DNA of 36,326 bases from an uncultured Rhodospirillales bacterium (GCA_903928895.1 CAIYSR010000098.1:1-36326), one strand, 5' to 3'; positions 24,468 through 33,546 are shown, counted from the first letter of the stretch. The notes: a model not told the origin generated them from the letters alone. Translations and numbers: made by a program.

Positions 24468-26816
24468 ATGCCCCTCGCCGAAGCCGATATCCTCGCCGCC
24501 CTGCGCGGCACGCGCAGCATCGCCGACATCTGCGCCGCCACCGGCACCGCCGAACCCGATTTCGCCGCCGCGCGGGATGCCTGGCTGGCAGATCAGGCGG
24601 CGCCGCGCGACCGCACGCTGCATGCCGCGGTGGATGGCACGGTCGAGATCATCCGCGACGCCGCCGGGGTGCCGCATGTCTTCGCCAGCACCACCGCGGA
24701 TGTCTATTTCGGCCTCGGCGTCGCCATGGCGGAGGACCGGCTGTGGCAGATGGACCGGCTGCGGCGGCGCGCACTGGGGCGCCAGGCCGAGATTCTGGGG
24801 CCGGCCTACCTCGCCTCCGACATCGCTCATCTCACGGTCGGGATCGACCGGATCTGTGACCGCGAGGATATCCTGATCGACCCGGCGACCCGTGCGATCT
24901 GCGCGGCCTTCGTCGCCGGGATCAACTGCGCCATCGCCGCAATGGGCGACGACCTGCCGGTCGAGTTCCGCATCATCGGCTACAAGCCGCATCCCTTCAC
25001 CGTGCGCGATGTGATCGCGACCGCGCGCGGCTTCTGGTGGTCGCTGAACGGGCGGATCGACCGGATCATCGCCGCCGAGGCGTCCAAGCTGCTGCCGGAG
25101 CCGTTGCAGGAGCTGTATCTGACGCCGGAAGCCTCGGAGAATGTGGTGCTGCCCGGCGCGGTCCCGCCGCACTACGCCAAGGCCCCGCATCCGATGGGCA
25201 CCGATGATGCGACCGGGTCCAACAACTGGGCGATCTCGGGGGGCAAGGCCGCGAGCGGCTATCCGGTGCTGGCGGGCGATCCGCACCAGCCGTTCTGGGT
25301 GCCGGCGAGCTGGTACGAGTTCGCGCTGCACGGGCCGGAGGATGATGCCGCCGGGTGCGGGCATCCCGGCATTCCGGGGTTCTGGTACGGCTCCAACGGG
25401 CAGTCGGCCTGGTGCTTGACCAACAACATGGCCTCGACGCGGGATTTGTATCGCGAGGAGGTCAATCCCGCCGATGCGGCGCAGTATCGCGACGGGGCGG
25501 AGTGGCGGGCGTTCGAGACGCGGACGGTCAGCATTCCGGTGCGCGGCGAGGCGGCGCGGCAGTTGCTGGTGCGTTCGACCGTGCGCGGGCCCATCGTCAA
25601 CGGGCTGGTGCCCTCGATCAATCCGGCCGGCGATGCGCCGATGGCGCTGCGCTGGGTGGGGATGGAGCATATCGACGACCTCCGCGCCATTCTCGGGCTC
25701 GGGCGGGTGAAGTCCTGGGCGAATTTCCGCTCGGTGCTGCGGGACTGGTCGGTGGCGGTGTTCAACTACATCTACGCCGACCGCGACGGGCATATCGGCT
25801 ACCAGATGTCCGGGCGCATCCCCATTCGCGGGCGGGCCTGGCCGGGGGTGCGCGAGGCCAACAACCCGGCGGACCAGTGGCAGGGCTATATCCCGTTCGA
25901 CGGCTTGCCGAGCCGCTACGATCCGGCGAGCGGGGCGGTGGCGAGTGCCAACCAGCGCATCGTGCCGCCGGATTATCCGTTCCCGATCTATGGCTCGTAT
26001 TCGCAGGGCCATCGCGGGGTGCGGCTCGACGAGGTGTTCTCGGGCAGCGCCAAAATGGATGTGGCGGCCAATGTGGCGTTGCAGAATGATGTGAAGAACG
26101 TGCGCGCGACGCGGACGATTCCGCATATCCTCGAGGCGCTGGCGGGGACGACAGATGCGGCGGCGCAGGAAGTGGCCGCGATCCTGGGCGGCTGGGACCA
26201 GTTCTACGCGCTCGACACCGCGGCGCCGACGCTGTTCGAGACCTTCATGGCGCTGTGGAACCGCCGCGTGCAGGTGTCCCATCTGCCGGCTCATCTGCTG
26301 GATCTCACGGTGCAGCAGACCGGGCTGTGCACCAGCGTGATCGAGGGCGACGTGCCGGGCTTCTTCCCCGAGGGGCTGGAGACCGTGGTGCAGGAGATCG
26401 CGGCGCAGTCCATCGCCACGCTGGAGGGACGGCTCGGCAAGGACCGGACGGCCTGGCAGTGGGGGCGGGTGCATATCGCGCTGTGGAAGCATCCGCTGTC
26501 CACGGCTGCCACCTCCGGGCCGTTCGATATCGGGCCGGCGCCGGTCAATGGCGGCTCGCACACGATCCGCAACACCGGCGGCGAGCTGCCCCCGCACAAC
26601 GCCGCCTCCGGTGCCGAATACCGCATCGTGGTGGATTTCTCGGCGCCGGACTCGTTCCGCGCAGTGCAGAACATCGGCAACTCAGGCGTGCCTGGCAGCC
26701 CGCATTATCGCGACCAGTTCGCGCCCTGGCTGGCCGGCGAGTACCACACCATCCATCTCACCCGGGCCGGCGTCGAAGCCAATCGCATCGCCGCCACCAT
26801 CATTGAACCGAACTGA
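24468..26816 (+). CDS. Penicillin acylase-family Ntn hydrolase
   Basis: This 782-residue protein is a self-processing amidase of the penicillin G acylase/AHL acylase family. The predicted cleavage site and new N-terminal nucleophile is Gly250-Ser251 in the diagnostic TGSNNWAISGGK. AGDPHQPFWVPASWYEFAL and WCLTNNMASTRDLYREE follow as in the family, and the late block GSHTIRNTGGELPPHNAASG contributes to the binding pocket. The start at 24468 has GGAG eight bases upstream. Oddly there is no signal peptide, although family members are usually periplasmic. Instead a helical segment of about 45 residues (LAEADILAALRGTRSIADIC onward) precedes the usual VEIIRDAAGVPHVFA start. The FAH-family gene follows after eight bases. 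It probably cleaves an amide bond in an N-acyl compound; the substrate is unknown. Confidence 0.9.
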   Translation: MPLAEADILAALRGTRSIADICAATGTAEPDFAAARDAWLADQAAPRDRTLHAAVDGTVEIIRDAAGVPHVFASTTADVYFGLGVAMAEDRLWQMDRLRRRALGRQAEILGPAYLASDIAHLTVGIDRICDREDILIDPATRAICAAFVAGINCAIAAMGDDLPVEFRIIGYKPHPFTVRDVIATARGFWWSLNGRIDRIIAAEASKLLPEPLQELYLTPEASENVVLPGAVPPHYAKAPHPMGTDDATGSNNWAISGGKAASGYPVLAGDPHQPFWVPASWYEFALHGPEDDAAGCGHPGIPGFWYGSNGQSAWCLTNNMASTRDLYREEVNPADAAQYRDGAEWRAFETRTVSIPVRGEAARQLLVRSTVRGPIVNGLVPSINPAGDAPMALRWVGMEHIDDLRAILGLGRVKSWANFRSVLRDWSVAVFNYIYADRDGHIGYQMSGRIPIRGRAWPGVREANNPADQWQGYIPFDGLPSRYDPASGAVASANQRIVPPDYPFPIYGSYSQGHRGVRLDEVFSGSAKMDVAANVALQNDVKNVRATRTIPHILEALAGTTDAAAQEVAAILGGWDQFYALDTAAPTLFETFMALWNRRVQVSHLPAHLLDLTVQQTGLCTSVIEGDVPGFFPEGLETVVQEIAAQSIATLEGRLGKDRTAWQWGRVHIALWKHPLSTAATSGPFDIGPAPVNGGSHTIRNTGGELPPHNAASGAEYRIVVDFSAPDSFRAVQNIGNSGVPGSPHYRDQFAPWLAGEYHTIHLTRAGVEANRIAATIIEPN

Positions 26817-26824
26817 GAAACCCC

Positions 26825-27607
26825 ATGCGCTGGATCAACTTTTCCCACGCCGGCCACACCGCCTACGGCCTTCTCGAAGGCGACACCGTCATCGAGACAC
26901 GGGGCGATATCTTCACCACCTGGGAGCGCACCGGCCGCAGCTTCCCGCTGGCCTCGGTCAAGATCGAGGTGCCGCTGATCCCGCGCACCTTCTATTGCGC
27001 CGGCCTCAACTACGTCGACCACCTCAAGGAGGCCGCCGACAAGGCCGGCACCGTGCCCAACATTCCCGACCGCGCCGAAATTGGCTACCGCGCCCAGAAC
27101 GCCCTCATCGCCCATGAGGAGGACGTCATCATCCCGCGCGACGCCACCGAGAAGGTGCACTACGAAGGCGAACTCGTCGTCGTCTTCGGCAAGAAGGCCC
27201 GCCGCGTCTCCGAGGCCGAGGCGATGGACTGCATCTTCGGCTACACCATCGGCAACGATGTCTCCGAGCGCACCTGGCAGAAGGCGGACCGCACCTTCTA
27301 CCGCTCCAAGAACACCGACACCTTCAAGCCGATGGGCCCGTGGATCGAAACCGAGCTCGATCTGAACGCCGCCCATACCACGGTCAAGCTCAACGGCGTG
27401 CCCCGCACCAGCTTCGCGACCAACCACATGCTGTTCTCGATCGCGCATTTCATCCACGTCACCAGCCAGTACTGCACGTTCTATCCGGGCGACGTGATGT
27501 GGATGGGCACCGACGGCACGTCGCCCGATGTGAAAAGCGGGGACCTTGTGGAAGTCGAGATCAGCGGGCTCGGCGTGCTGCGCAACCGTTTCGTGCGCGA
27601 GCCCTGA
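26825..27607 (+). CDS. Fumarylacetoacetate hydrolase (FAH) family protein
   Basis: This 260-residue protein has the FAH C-terminal domain with metal ligands visible as Glu114 and Glu116 (HYEGELVVVFGKK) and Asp145 (IGNDVSERTWQ). TFYCAGLNYVDHLKEA comes first and MWMGTDGTSPDVKSGDLVEV near the end. Members hydrolyse, decarboxylate or hydrate 2-oxo acids, acylpyruvates or 2-keto-4-pentenoate-like compounds. It lies between the acylase and the Ldh_2 gene and overlaps the latter by one base, so the three probably act on one breakdown pathway. Its precise reaction cannot be assigned. Confidence 0.92.
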   Translation: MRWINFSHAGHTAYGLLEGDTVIETRGDIFTTWERTGRSFPLASVKIEVPLIPRTFYCAGLNYVDHLKEAADKAGTVPNIPDRAEIGYRAQNALIAHEEDVIIPRDATEKVHYEGELVVVFGKKARRVSEAEAMDCIFGYTIGNDVSERTWQKADRTFYRSKNTDTFKPMGPWIETELDLNAAHTTVKLNGVPRTSFATNHMLFSIAHFIHVTSQYCTFYPGDVMWMGTDGTSPDVKSGDLVEVEISGLGVLRNRFVREP

Positions 27608-28671
27608 TGTCCGCCGCCCCCTACGACCAGCACCGCCGCCAGATCGAGGGCTTCCTGGTGGCCTTCGGCATGCCGGAAGCCACCGCCGCCGGCACCGCCG
27701 AAATCATGGCCTGGGCCGATCTGCACGGGATCGACAGCCACGGCATCTCCATGATCCCGACCTATGACGCCCATCGCCGCAACGGCAAGATGCGGATGCA
27801 GGCCATCCCCCGCATCGTCAAGCAAACCCCGGTCTCCGCCCTCATCGACGGCGATGGCGGGCTGGGTCACCCGACCTCGCGGATGGCGATGGACACCGCG
27901 ATCGCCAAGGCGAAACTCGCCGGCGTCGGCCTCGTCGCGGTGCGCAACTCGTCGCATTTCGGCGCCTGCGGCTTCTACGCCCGCATGGCCGCCGACGCCG
28001 GGCTGATCGGCCTCGTCACCACCTCGGCCTCGGGCATCCAGGTCGCCCCCACCGGCGGCAAGCGCGCCCGCTTCGGCACCGACCCTATCGCCTTCGCCGC
28101 CCCCGGCCGCGACGGCGAGCCCTTCCTGCTCGACATGGCCACCACCACGGTGGCCGCCGGGCGCATCCGCAACAAGGCCAACGAGGGCCTGCAATGTCCG
28201 CCCGGCTGGGTGCAGACCAAGGACGGCGAGCCCAGCACCGATCCGCTCGAAGCCCGCGAGAAAGGCGGCTTCCTCACCTCGCTCGGCGGCACCGCCGAAG
28301 GCAGCTCCTACAAAGGCTACGGCCTCGCCTCGATGGTCAACATCCTCTCTTCCGCCCTGTCCGGCGCGACGATGGTGACGGACCCGATGCACACCAAACA
28401 TCCCGGCACCATGGGGATCGGCCATTTCTTCATGGCGATGGACCCGGCGATGTTCCGCGACGAGGAGGATTTCCGCACCGACGTGATCTCCTTCTGCGAT
28501 GCCATGCGCGCCACTCCGGCGATCGATCCGAACCAGCCCGTGATGGTCGCCGGCGACCCCGAACGCCGCCGCGCCGCCATAAGGCTGCAATCCGGCATCC
28601 CCATCGCACCCGGACTGCTGACCCAGCTGCGGCAGGTCGCCGAGGCGAGCGGGGCGCCCTGGGTGCTGTAG
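27607..28671 (+). CDS. Ldh_2-family (malate/L-lactate-type) NAD(P)-dependent dehydrogenase
   Basis: This 354-residue protein belongs to the Ldh_2 group (YlbC/AllD, ComC, DpkA and YiaK-like enzymes), which reduce or oxidise 2-oxo acids or cyclic imino acids. Diagnostic blocks are DLHGIDSHGISMIPTY near residue 38, VRNSSHFGACGFYARMA near 115, RFGTDPIAFAAPG near 156 and SYKGYGLASMVNILSSALSG near 236. The start overlaps the FAH-family stop (TGATG). It is the last intact gene of the operon that begins with the acylase, and perhaps with devB. Beyond it lies degraded mobile DNA. Confidence 0.92.
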   Translation: MSAAPYDQHRRQIEGFLVAFGMPEATAAGTAEIMAWADLHGIDSHGISMIPTYDAHRRNGKMRMQAIPRIVKQTPVSALIDGDGGLGHPTSRMAMDTAIAKAKLAGVGLVAVRNSSHFGACGFYARMAADAGLIGLVTTSASGIQVAPTGGKRARFGTDPIAFAAPGRDGEPFLLDMATTTVAAGRIRNKANEGLQCPPGWVQTKDGEPSTDPLEAREKGGFLTSLGGTAEGSSYKGYGLASMVNILSSALSGATMVTDPMHTKHPGTMGIGHFFMAMDPAMFRDEEDFRTDVISFCDAMRATPAIDPNQPVMVAGDPERRRAAIRLQSGIPIAPGLLTQLRQVAEASGAPWVL

Positions 28672-28694
28672 GTTCGAGAAGGTTCAAGCGGGAG

Positions 28695-28735
28695 CAACTC
28701 TTCTTTTTTAAAGAAGCATATTCCGATTCTCTGAG
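28695..28735 (+). repeat. Degenerate A/T-rich hairpin repeat
   Basis: Just after the dehydrogenase, CTTCTTT and AAAGAAG form a 7-bp stem around a short T-run (about 28699-28716). Next comes CATATTCCG and a second dyad, ATTCTCTGAGAAT, at about 28727-28739. The hairpin resembles those at 13525, 13736 and 36173 but lacks the CAAAAAAACTT tail. It may also terminate the upstream operon. Confidence 0.4.
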
Positions 28736-28839
28736 AATGCGTGAAAAGAGTGTTGCGTCGGCTCGGTTGTATCGGTGCTAGCGTTACCGTTTCGAATCTC
28801 TTTGATCTCGGAATCGGTACGCGACCATCAATCGGGAGA

Positions 28840-29262
28840 TCATGGCTGTCGGGTGCCTCGATCGAGACGACGCTGGAGTTCTGGGCGTCGTCGCTGCGGG
28901 ATGTGAAGGCGCAGATCAGGCAGCTGTTCACACAGCAGCGGGTGTCGGCGTCGGCGGGGTTGTTCCTGGCCGGACTGTTGGGCGACGAGCGACGCAGGAC
29001 CGGGTGGATGCGCGCAGAGGCGGCGGGCGACCCCGGCCCGTGGCGGCAGCAGGCCATCCTGGGCCGCAGCCGTCGGTACGAAGATGCGTTGCGCGATGTC
29101 GTGCGGGGCTATGTCGTTGAGCACTCGGCGGCCACTGACGCGGTTCGGGTGATCGATGAAACTGGCTTTCTCAAGCAGGGCCGCTCGTCCTGCGGCGTGA
29201 GCCGTCAGTACACCGGCTCCGCGAGGAAGATCACCAACTGCCAGATCGGCGTGTTCGCCGCC
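28840..29262 (+). pseudogene. IS701-family transposase, N-terminal fragment
   Basis: The frame encodes about 140 residues typical of the N-terminal part of IS701-type (DDE_5) transposases: ETTLEFWASSLRDVKAQIRQ, then LLGDERRRTGWMRAEAAGDP, then VRVIDETGFLKQGRSSCGVS and RQYTGSARKITNCQIGVFAA. The Asp in VIDETGF is the first catalytic residue. The protein then switches abruptly near 29262 to unrelated recombinase sequence, so the other catalytic residues are missing. The true start is unclear: an ATG at 28842 lies out of frame and the in-frame GTG at 28741 adds an atypical leader. It is non-functional as a transposase. Confidence 0.82.
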
Positions 29263-29590
29263 CTCGACCGCAAGATCAACAATCTCGGCGACGCCATCAC
29301 CGACGGCCGCTCCAACCCGGCTCTCCTCGCCAAACTCACGGAACTCGAAGCCCACCGACCCCGAAACCCTCGAAACCGCCCGTGCCCTCGTCGACAAAAT
29401 CATTGTCTCCCCGCCCGGAGCCGACAACGATCCCCCAAACATCGATCGCGCCGGCGACCTCCACAACATGCTCCAAGCCGCCGGCCTCAAGTCACCCCAA
29501 ACCAAGGTCGCTACCGCACGTCCTGACCCCGTTCTTGACTTGTTCATTAGTTCGGTAAAGGAGGGTCGAGGGGCAAAGCCCCCGCCTTGC
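29262..29590 (+). pseudogene. Serine-recombinase C-terminal fragment, frameshifted
   Basis: From 29263 the frame reads LDRKINNLGDAITDGRSNPA and LLAKLTELEA, the coiled-coil C-terminal region of large serine recombinases. Around 29346-29352 the similarity moves to another frame, which continues PTDPETLETARALVDKIIVS, then PPGADNDPPN, then DPVLDLFISSVKEG, the usual C-terminus of such recombinases in alphaproteobacteria. The catalytic N-terminal domain is absent. A small insertion or deletion explains the frame change. The fragment ends close to the stop of the convergent flavoprotein gene, where a GGGGCAAAGCCCC dyad (about 29569-29582) lies. Confidence 0.78.
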
Positions 29591-29600
29591 TCGCGTCCCT

Positions 29601-32600
29601 CTACTCCGCCGCCGCGGCGTCGCGTTGGTGCAGGGTGCGGTTGATCCAGTGGGCCGTCAGTTTTTCGGGCAGGCCGTTTTGGCGGAGGCGTTCGTTGAGG
29701 CTGGGGAAGTCGACGTGGTCGAGGGCCTGGTCCTGGTTGAAGCAGGAGAAGACCACGGTTCGGGCGCCGGTGATGGGGTCGATATGGGCCTGGAGGCACT
29801 GGGCGCAGACTTCTTTCATCATGCACTGCATCGGTGAGTTGATGGAGCCGATGGCGGTGTGTCCGGGGGCGAGGTGGGGGGCGAGGATGGTGTGGCGGGC
29901 GGCGCCGACGGCTTGCATCATGCGGTCGGAGCCGATGGCGATGATGTGCTGGACGGTGGCGAGGGGGATAGCCTGGGGGCCGAGTTGGCCGGTGGCGTAG
30001 GCGTGCATGGCCTGGACGATGTTGCCGGTGAAGCTGTGGTCCTGGGGGCGGCCCGGGGTGAAGCCGGGGGCTTCGTCGCAGCACCAGACGATGGTGTCGG
30101 CGGCGGCTTCGATGTTGGCGACGTGGTAGCGGTCGGCGAGGGATTTGTAGCCGGCGAAGTAGAGGACTTTGGTGCCGGCGGCGCGGAGCGCGGCGCCGAT
30201 GCTGAAGAGGACGGCGTTGCCGAGGCCGCCGCCGACGAGGGCGGCGGTGGTGTTGGGGTGGATTTCGGTGGGCGCGCCGGTGGGGCCCATGAGGATGACG
30301 GGTTCGCCGGGTTGGAGCAGGGCGCAGAGGTCCGAGCTGCCGCCCATTTCGAGGGCGATGATGGCGACGAGGCCGCGTTCGACGTCGGTCCAGGCGCCGG
30401 TCATGGCCAGGCCTTCCATGGCGAGGATGGTGGTGCCGGTGGCATCGGTGTGGCGGGCGGCGGTGGTTTCGTAGTTCTGTAGGCGGAAGAACTGGCCGGG
30501 CTGGAAGGCGCGGGCGGCGGCGGGGGCGTGGAGGACGACTTCGACGATGGTGGGGGTGAGGCGGGTGACGGCGTGGACGCGGGCCTGGAAGGCGTCACGG
30601 CAGGCGGCGATGAGATCGGGGCCGGTGATGGGGGTGGCGGGGCGGCGGGCGAGGATATCGGAGACGACGGGGTAGCCGCGTTTCGCGCCGCCCATGGCCT
30701 TCACGACGTTGCCGAAGAAGCTGGGGTGGAGGTCCCCGAAGAAGGAGGCGAAGCGACCGTCGGGCGCGCGGTGCATGAGCACATCGGCCTGGGCGGGCTT
30801 GCTGATGTTGCGTTCGGGGGAGATGGGGTGTCCGTCGGCGTCGATGGCCTGGAAGTATTTGCCGTCGAGCCGGATGCGACCGTCTTCGCGGGCGAGGACG
30901 GTGTTGGGCTGGGTGCCGGCGGCGACGATGATGGCGCGGGCGGGGAGGACGGCTTCGCTGCCGTCGGCGCGTTTGACGCGGAGGCCGGCGGCGTGGCCGT
31001 GATGGTCGATTTCAACGGCGACGGGGGAAAGGCCTTCGGCGAAGCGGACGCCTTCCTCCATGGCTTTGGCCACTTCTTCGTGGTTGAGCGTGTAGGAGGG
31101 GGCGTCGAGCAGGCGGCGGCGGTAGGCGAGGGTGGCGCCGCCCCAGGATTCGAGGAGGGGGGCGAAGTGGGGGAGGCGGCCGTGAGTGGCGGCGGTGGCG
31201 CGTTCGGCGGCGACGGCTTCGGCGTGGGCGAGGAATTCGGCGGCGATTTCGGCTTCCTCGGCGTTCCAGCGGGCGCGGACGGTGGCCTCGCCGCGCTCGG
31301 CCACGAGGGTGCGGTAGCGGAGCGCGAATTTCTCGACCTGGCGGATGTAGTAGGCGAGGCTTTCGGTGGCGGTGTCGATCGCGGTGAGGCCGCCGCCGAT
31401 GACGACGATGGGCATGCGGATCTGCAGGTTGGCGATGGAGGATTTTTTGGCGGCGCCGGTGAGCTGGAGGGCCATGAGGAAGTCGCTGGCCTGGCGGACG
31501 CCGCGCACGAGGTTGTTGGGCATGTCGATGACGGTGGGTTTGCCGGCGCCCATGCACATCGCGATGTGGTCGAAGCCCATGGCCCAGGCGTCATCGAGGC
31601 CGATGGTGGCGCCGCCGCCGAAGCGGACGCCGCCGAACATGGCGAATTCGGCGCGGCGTTCAAGCAGGAGGCGGATGAGCTTGAGGTAATTCTTGTTCCA
31701 GCGGACGGTGATGCCGTATTCGGCGACGCCGCCGAAGCCGGCGAGAACGCGGTCGTCGAGGTTTTCAAACAGGGCGGCGGCGTCGCGGATGGGGGCGGTG
31801 GGGTCGAAGTCGAGGGGTTCGATTTTCAGGCCGTCGATGGCGACGATGGTGTGGCCGTCGTTCATGAGGTGGTGGGCGAGGGTGTAGCCGGCGGGGCCGA
31901 GGCCGACGATCAGGACCTTGCGGCCGGTGTCGGGGCGGGGGAGTGGGCGGCGGATGTCGAGCGGGTTCCAGCGGGTGAGCAGGGCGTAGAGCTCGAAGCC
32001 CCAGGGCAACGCGAGGACGTCCTTGAGGATGTTGGTTTCGGCCTGCGGGATGTCGACGGCTTCCTGCTTCTGGTAGATGCAGGCCTTGAGGCAGTCGTTG
32101 CAGATACGGTGGCCGGTGGCGGCCATCATCGGGTTGTCGACCGCGATGGTGGCGAAGGCGGCGAGGACATGGCCGCGGGCGCGGAGCATGTGCATTTCGC
32201 TGATTTTCTCGTCGAGCGGGCAGCCGGCGAGGGTGACGTTGAAGGGGGATTTCTGGAAGGCCCCCCCCCCTTTCACTGCAGCACTCTTGCGGTCCTTCAG
32301 GCCCTTGGAGCAGGAGTCCTTGCCCTGTTCATGGCACCAGATGCAGTAGTTCATCTGGTCCAGCGCCTGTTGGCCGGTCATGCCTTCGTCGGTGAGGGCG
32401 AAACCGTCGCGGGCGCGCCAGTCGTGTTCGGGCAGGCGGAGCATGGTGACGCCGTGGCGCTCGATGGTCTCGACCGGGACGAGGCGGGCGCTGTCGACTT
32501 TACCGGGGACGCGGAACAGGGTGCCGCCGGCGTGGTGGGCGCGACCCGGCGGGGTGAGCGTGGCCCAGGCGGCGTAGCGGGCGGCGAGGTCGATCGATTC

Positions 32601-33053
32601 CGGGTCGTGCTCCGCGGCGGTGACGAAGGCGGCGAAGCCGGGTTCGGTGAGGGGGGCGCCGATCCGGGCTTCGAGATCGGCACGCAACGCGGCGCCGTCG
32701 AAGGCGGAGGGGGCGGGATATTTGCGGACGGCCTGGCGTTGCACGAAGAGGCGCTTACACTGGTGGACCGGGTCGAGCGCGATTGTGGCGTCGCGGATGG
32801 CGGCGATTTCGGCTTCGATTCCGAACAGCCCGGCGACAAAGGCCTCGACGATGGGGCCGAGATCCACCACCAGGGCGCCTTCGGCCTTGGCGTCCTGCGC
32901 GTCAGGAGCGGCGCGGGCGGCCATCAGGCGGGCGTGCAGATCGGTGTCGGCGGTGGCCAGATGGGTGATGAAGGCGCGGTCGAGCGCCACCAGGCCGTCG
33001 CGACGGGCGAGATCGGCAAAGGTGAAGCCGTAGCCGAGTGGGGCGGCGGTCAT
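29601..33053 (-). CDS. Fused GltD-like / PyrK-like iron-sulfur flavoprotein oxidoreductase
   Basis: This 1150-residue cytoplasmic protein joins several redox modules. Residues 1-230 are of unknown fold. Cysteines for Fe-S clusters follow: CIWCHEQGKDSC near 236, a single CPLDE, and CNDCLKAC near 315. Next is a GltD-like pyridine-nucleotide flavoprotein with FAD Rossmann motif VLIVGLGPAGYTLAHHL near 378 and a second motif VVIGGGLTAIDTATESL near 547. From about 825 a ferredoxin-reductase-like domain contains PGQFFRLQNYE and NAD motif ALVGGGLGNAVLFS near 936. It ends with cysteines at about 1077-1086 (CMMKEVCAQC) plus a later Cys, like the [2Fe-2S] site of PyrK. It should move electrons between NAD(P)H and a partner. 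It lies 22 bases after the MarR gene. The start at 33053 has GAGG upstream. A ten-base G tract interrupts nothing in the present frame. Confidence 0.88.
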   Translation of the reverse strand: MTAAPLGYGFTFADLARRDGLVALDRAFITHLATADTDLHARLMAARAAPDAQDAKAEGALVVDLGPIVEAFVAGLFGIEAEIAAIRDATIALDPVHQCKRLFVQRQAVRKYPAPSAFDGAALRADLEARIGAPLTEPGFAAFVTAAEHDPESIDLAARYAAWATLTPPGRAHHAGGTLFRVPGKVDSARLVPVETIERHGVTMLRLPEHDWRARDGFALTDEGMTGQQALDQMNYCIWCHEQGKDSCSKGLKDRKSAAVKGGGAFQKSPFNVTLAGCPLDEKISEMHMLRARGHVLAAFATIAVDNPMMAATGHRICNDCLKACIYQKQEAVDIPQAETNILKDVLALPWGFELYALLTRWNPLDIRRPLPRPDTGRKVLIVGLGPAGYTLAHHLMNDGHTIVAIDGLKIEPLDFDPTAPIRDAAALFENLDDRVLAGFGGVAEYGITVRWNKNYLKLIRLLLERRAEFAMFGGVRFGGGATIGLDDAWAMGFDHIAMCMGAGKPTVIDMPNNLVRGVRQASDFLMALQLTGAAKKSSIANLQIRMPIVVIGGGLTAIDTATESLAYYIRQVEKFALRYRTLVAERGEATVRARWNAEEAEIAAEFLAHAEAVAAERATAATHGRLPHFAPLLESWGGATLAYRRRLLDAPSYTLNHEEVAKAMEEGVRFAEGLSPVAVEIDHHGHAAGLRVKRADGSEAVLPARAIIVAAGTQPNTVLAREDGRIRLDGKYFQAIDADGHPISPERNISKPAQADVLMHRAPDGRFASFFGDLHPSFFGNVVKAMGGAKRGYPVVSDILARRPATPITGPDLIAACRDAFQARVHAVTRLTPTIVEVVLHAPAAARAFQPGQFFRLQNYETTAARHTDATGTTILAMEGLAMTGAWTDVERGLVAIIALEMGGSSDLCALLQPGEPVILMGPTGAPTEIHPNTTAALVGGGLGNAVLFSIGAALRAAGTKVLYFAGYKSLADRYHVANIEAAADTIVWCCDEAPGFTPGRPQDHSFTGNIVQAMHAYATGQLGPQAIPLATVQHIIAIGSDRMMQAVGAARHTILAPHLAPGHTAIGSINSPMQCMMKEVCAQCLQAHIDPITGARTVVFSCFNQDQALDHVDFPSLNERLRQNGLPEKLTAHWINRTLHQRDAAAAE

Positions 33054-33075
33054 GGCGGGGATCCTCGGGAAACGT

Positions 33076-33546
33076 TCAGCCGAGCTTGCGCAGCAGGGCG
33101 GTCAATTGGGTGCGCTCTTCAGGGTCGAGCGGGGCGAGGGTCGCCGCGGTGATGGCACGGGCGGCGACGACGGCTTTGGCGGCGAGGGCGAATCCGGCGT
33201 CGGTCGGGATCAGCACGGTGGTGCGGCGGTCCATCGGATCGAGCGCGCGGGCAATCAATGCCCGGTCGACGAGGCGGCGGACCACGCCCTGGATGGTGGC
33301 GGGATCCATCGCGACGAGGCGGCCGAGCAGGTTCTGGGTGACGCGGCCGAGCTCGACGGTTTTGATCAAGGCGGTGAACTGGGTCGGGGTCAGATCGTGC
33401 CGCGCCATGGTTTCGAGAAAGATCGCGGCGTGCCGCTGATGGGCGCGGCGCAGCAGGAAACCGACCTGATCCTCGACGACGTAGGGGCCGAGCGGCTCCT
33501 GCGCTCGTCGCTCGACCCCAGGCTGCGGCACATCGGCTTGCGACAC
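33076..33546 (-). CDS. MarR-family transcriptional regulator
   Basis: This 156-residue winged-helix regulator has the MarR layout: QVGFLLRRAHQRHAAIFLE, then DLTPTQFTALIKTVELG, the recognition segment LLGRLVAMDPATIQGVVRRL and the wing DRALIARALDPMDRRTTVLI. The start is GTG at 33546, supported by GGAG eight bases upstream; no suitable ATG exists. It is the first gene of an operon with the fused flavoprotein. A palindrome overlaps its likely promoter, so it probably autoregulates in response to a small aromatic or other organic ligand. Confidence 0.9.
   Translation of the reverse strand: MSQADVPQPGVERRAQEPLGPYVVEDQVGFLLRRAHQRHAAIFLETMARHDLTPTQFTALIKTVELGRVTQNLLGRLVAMDPATIQGVVRRLVDRALIARALDPMDRRTTVLIPTDAGFALAAKAVVAARAITAATLAPLDPEERTQLTALLRKLG

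Noticed and set aside
30528-33152. An 874-codon open frame on the plus strand opposite the flavoprotein gene
   Set aside because: It is Gly/Ala/Asp/Glu-rich with no motifs and is explained by codon bias of the minus-strand gene, which has clear cofactor motifs.
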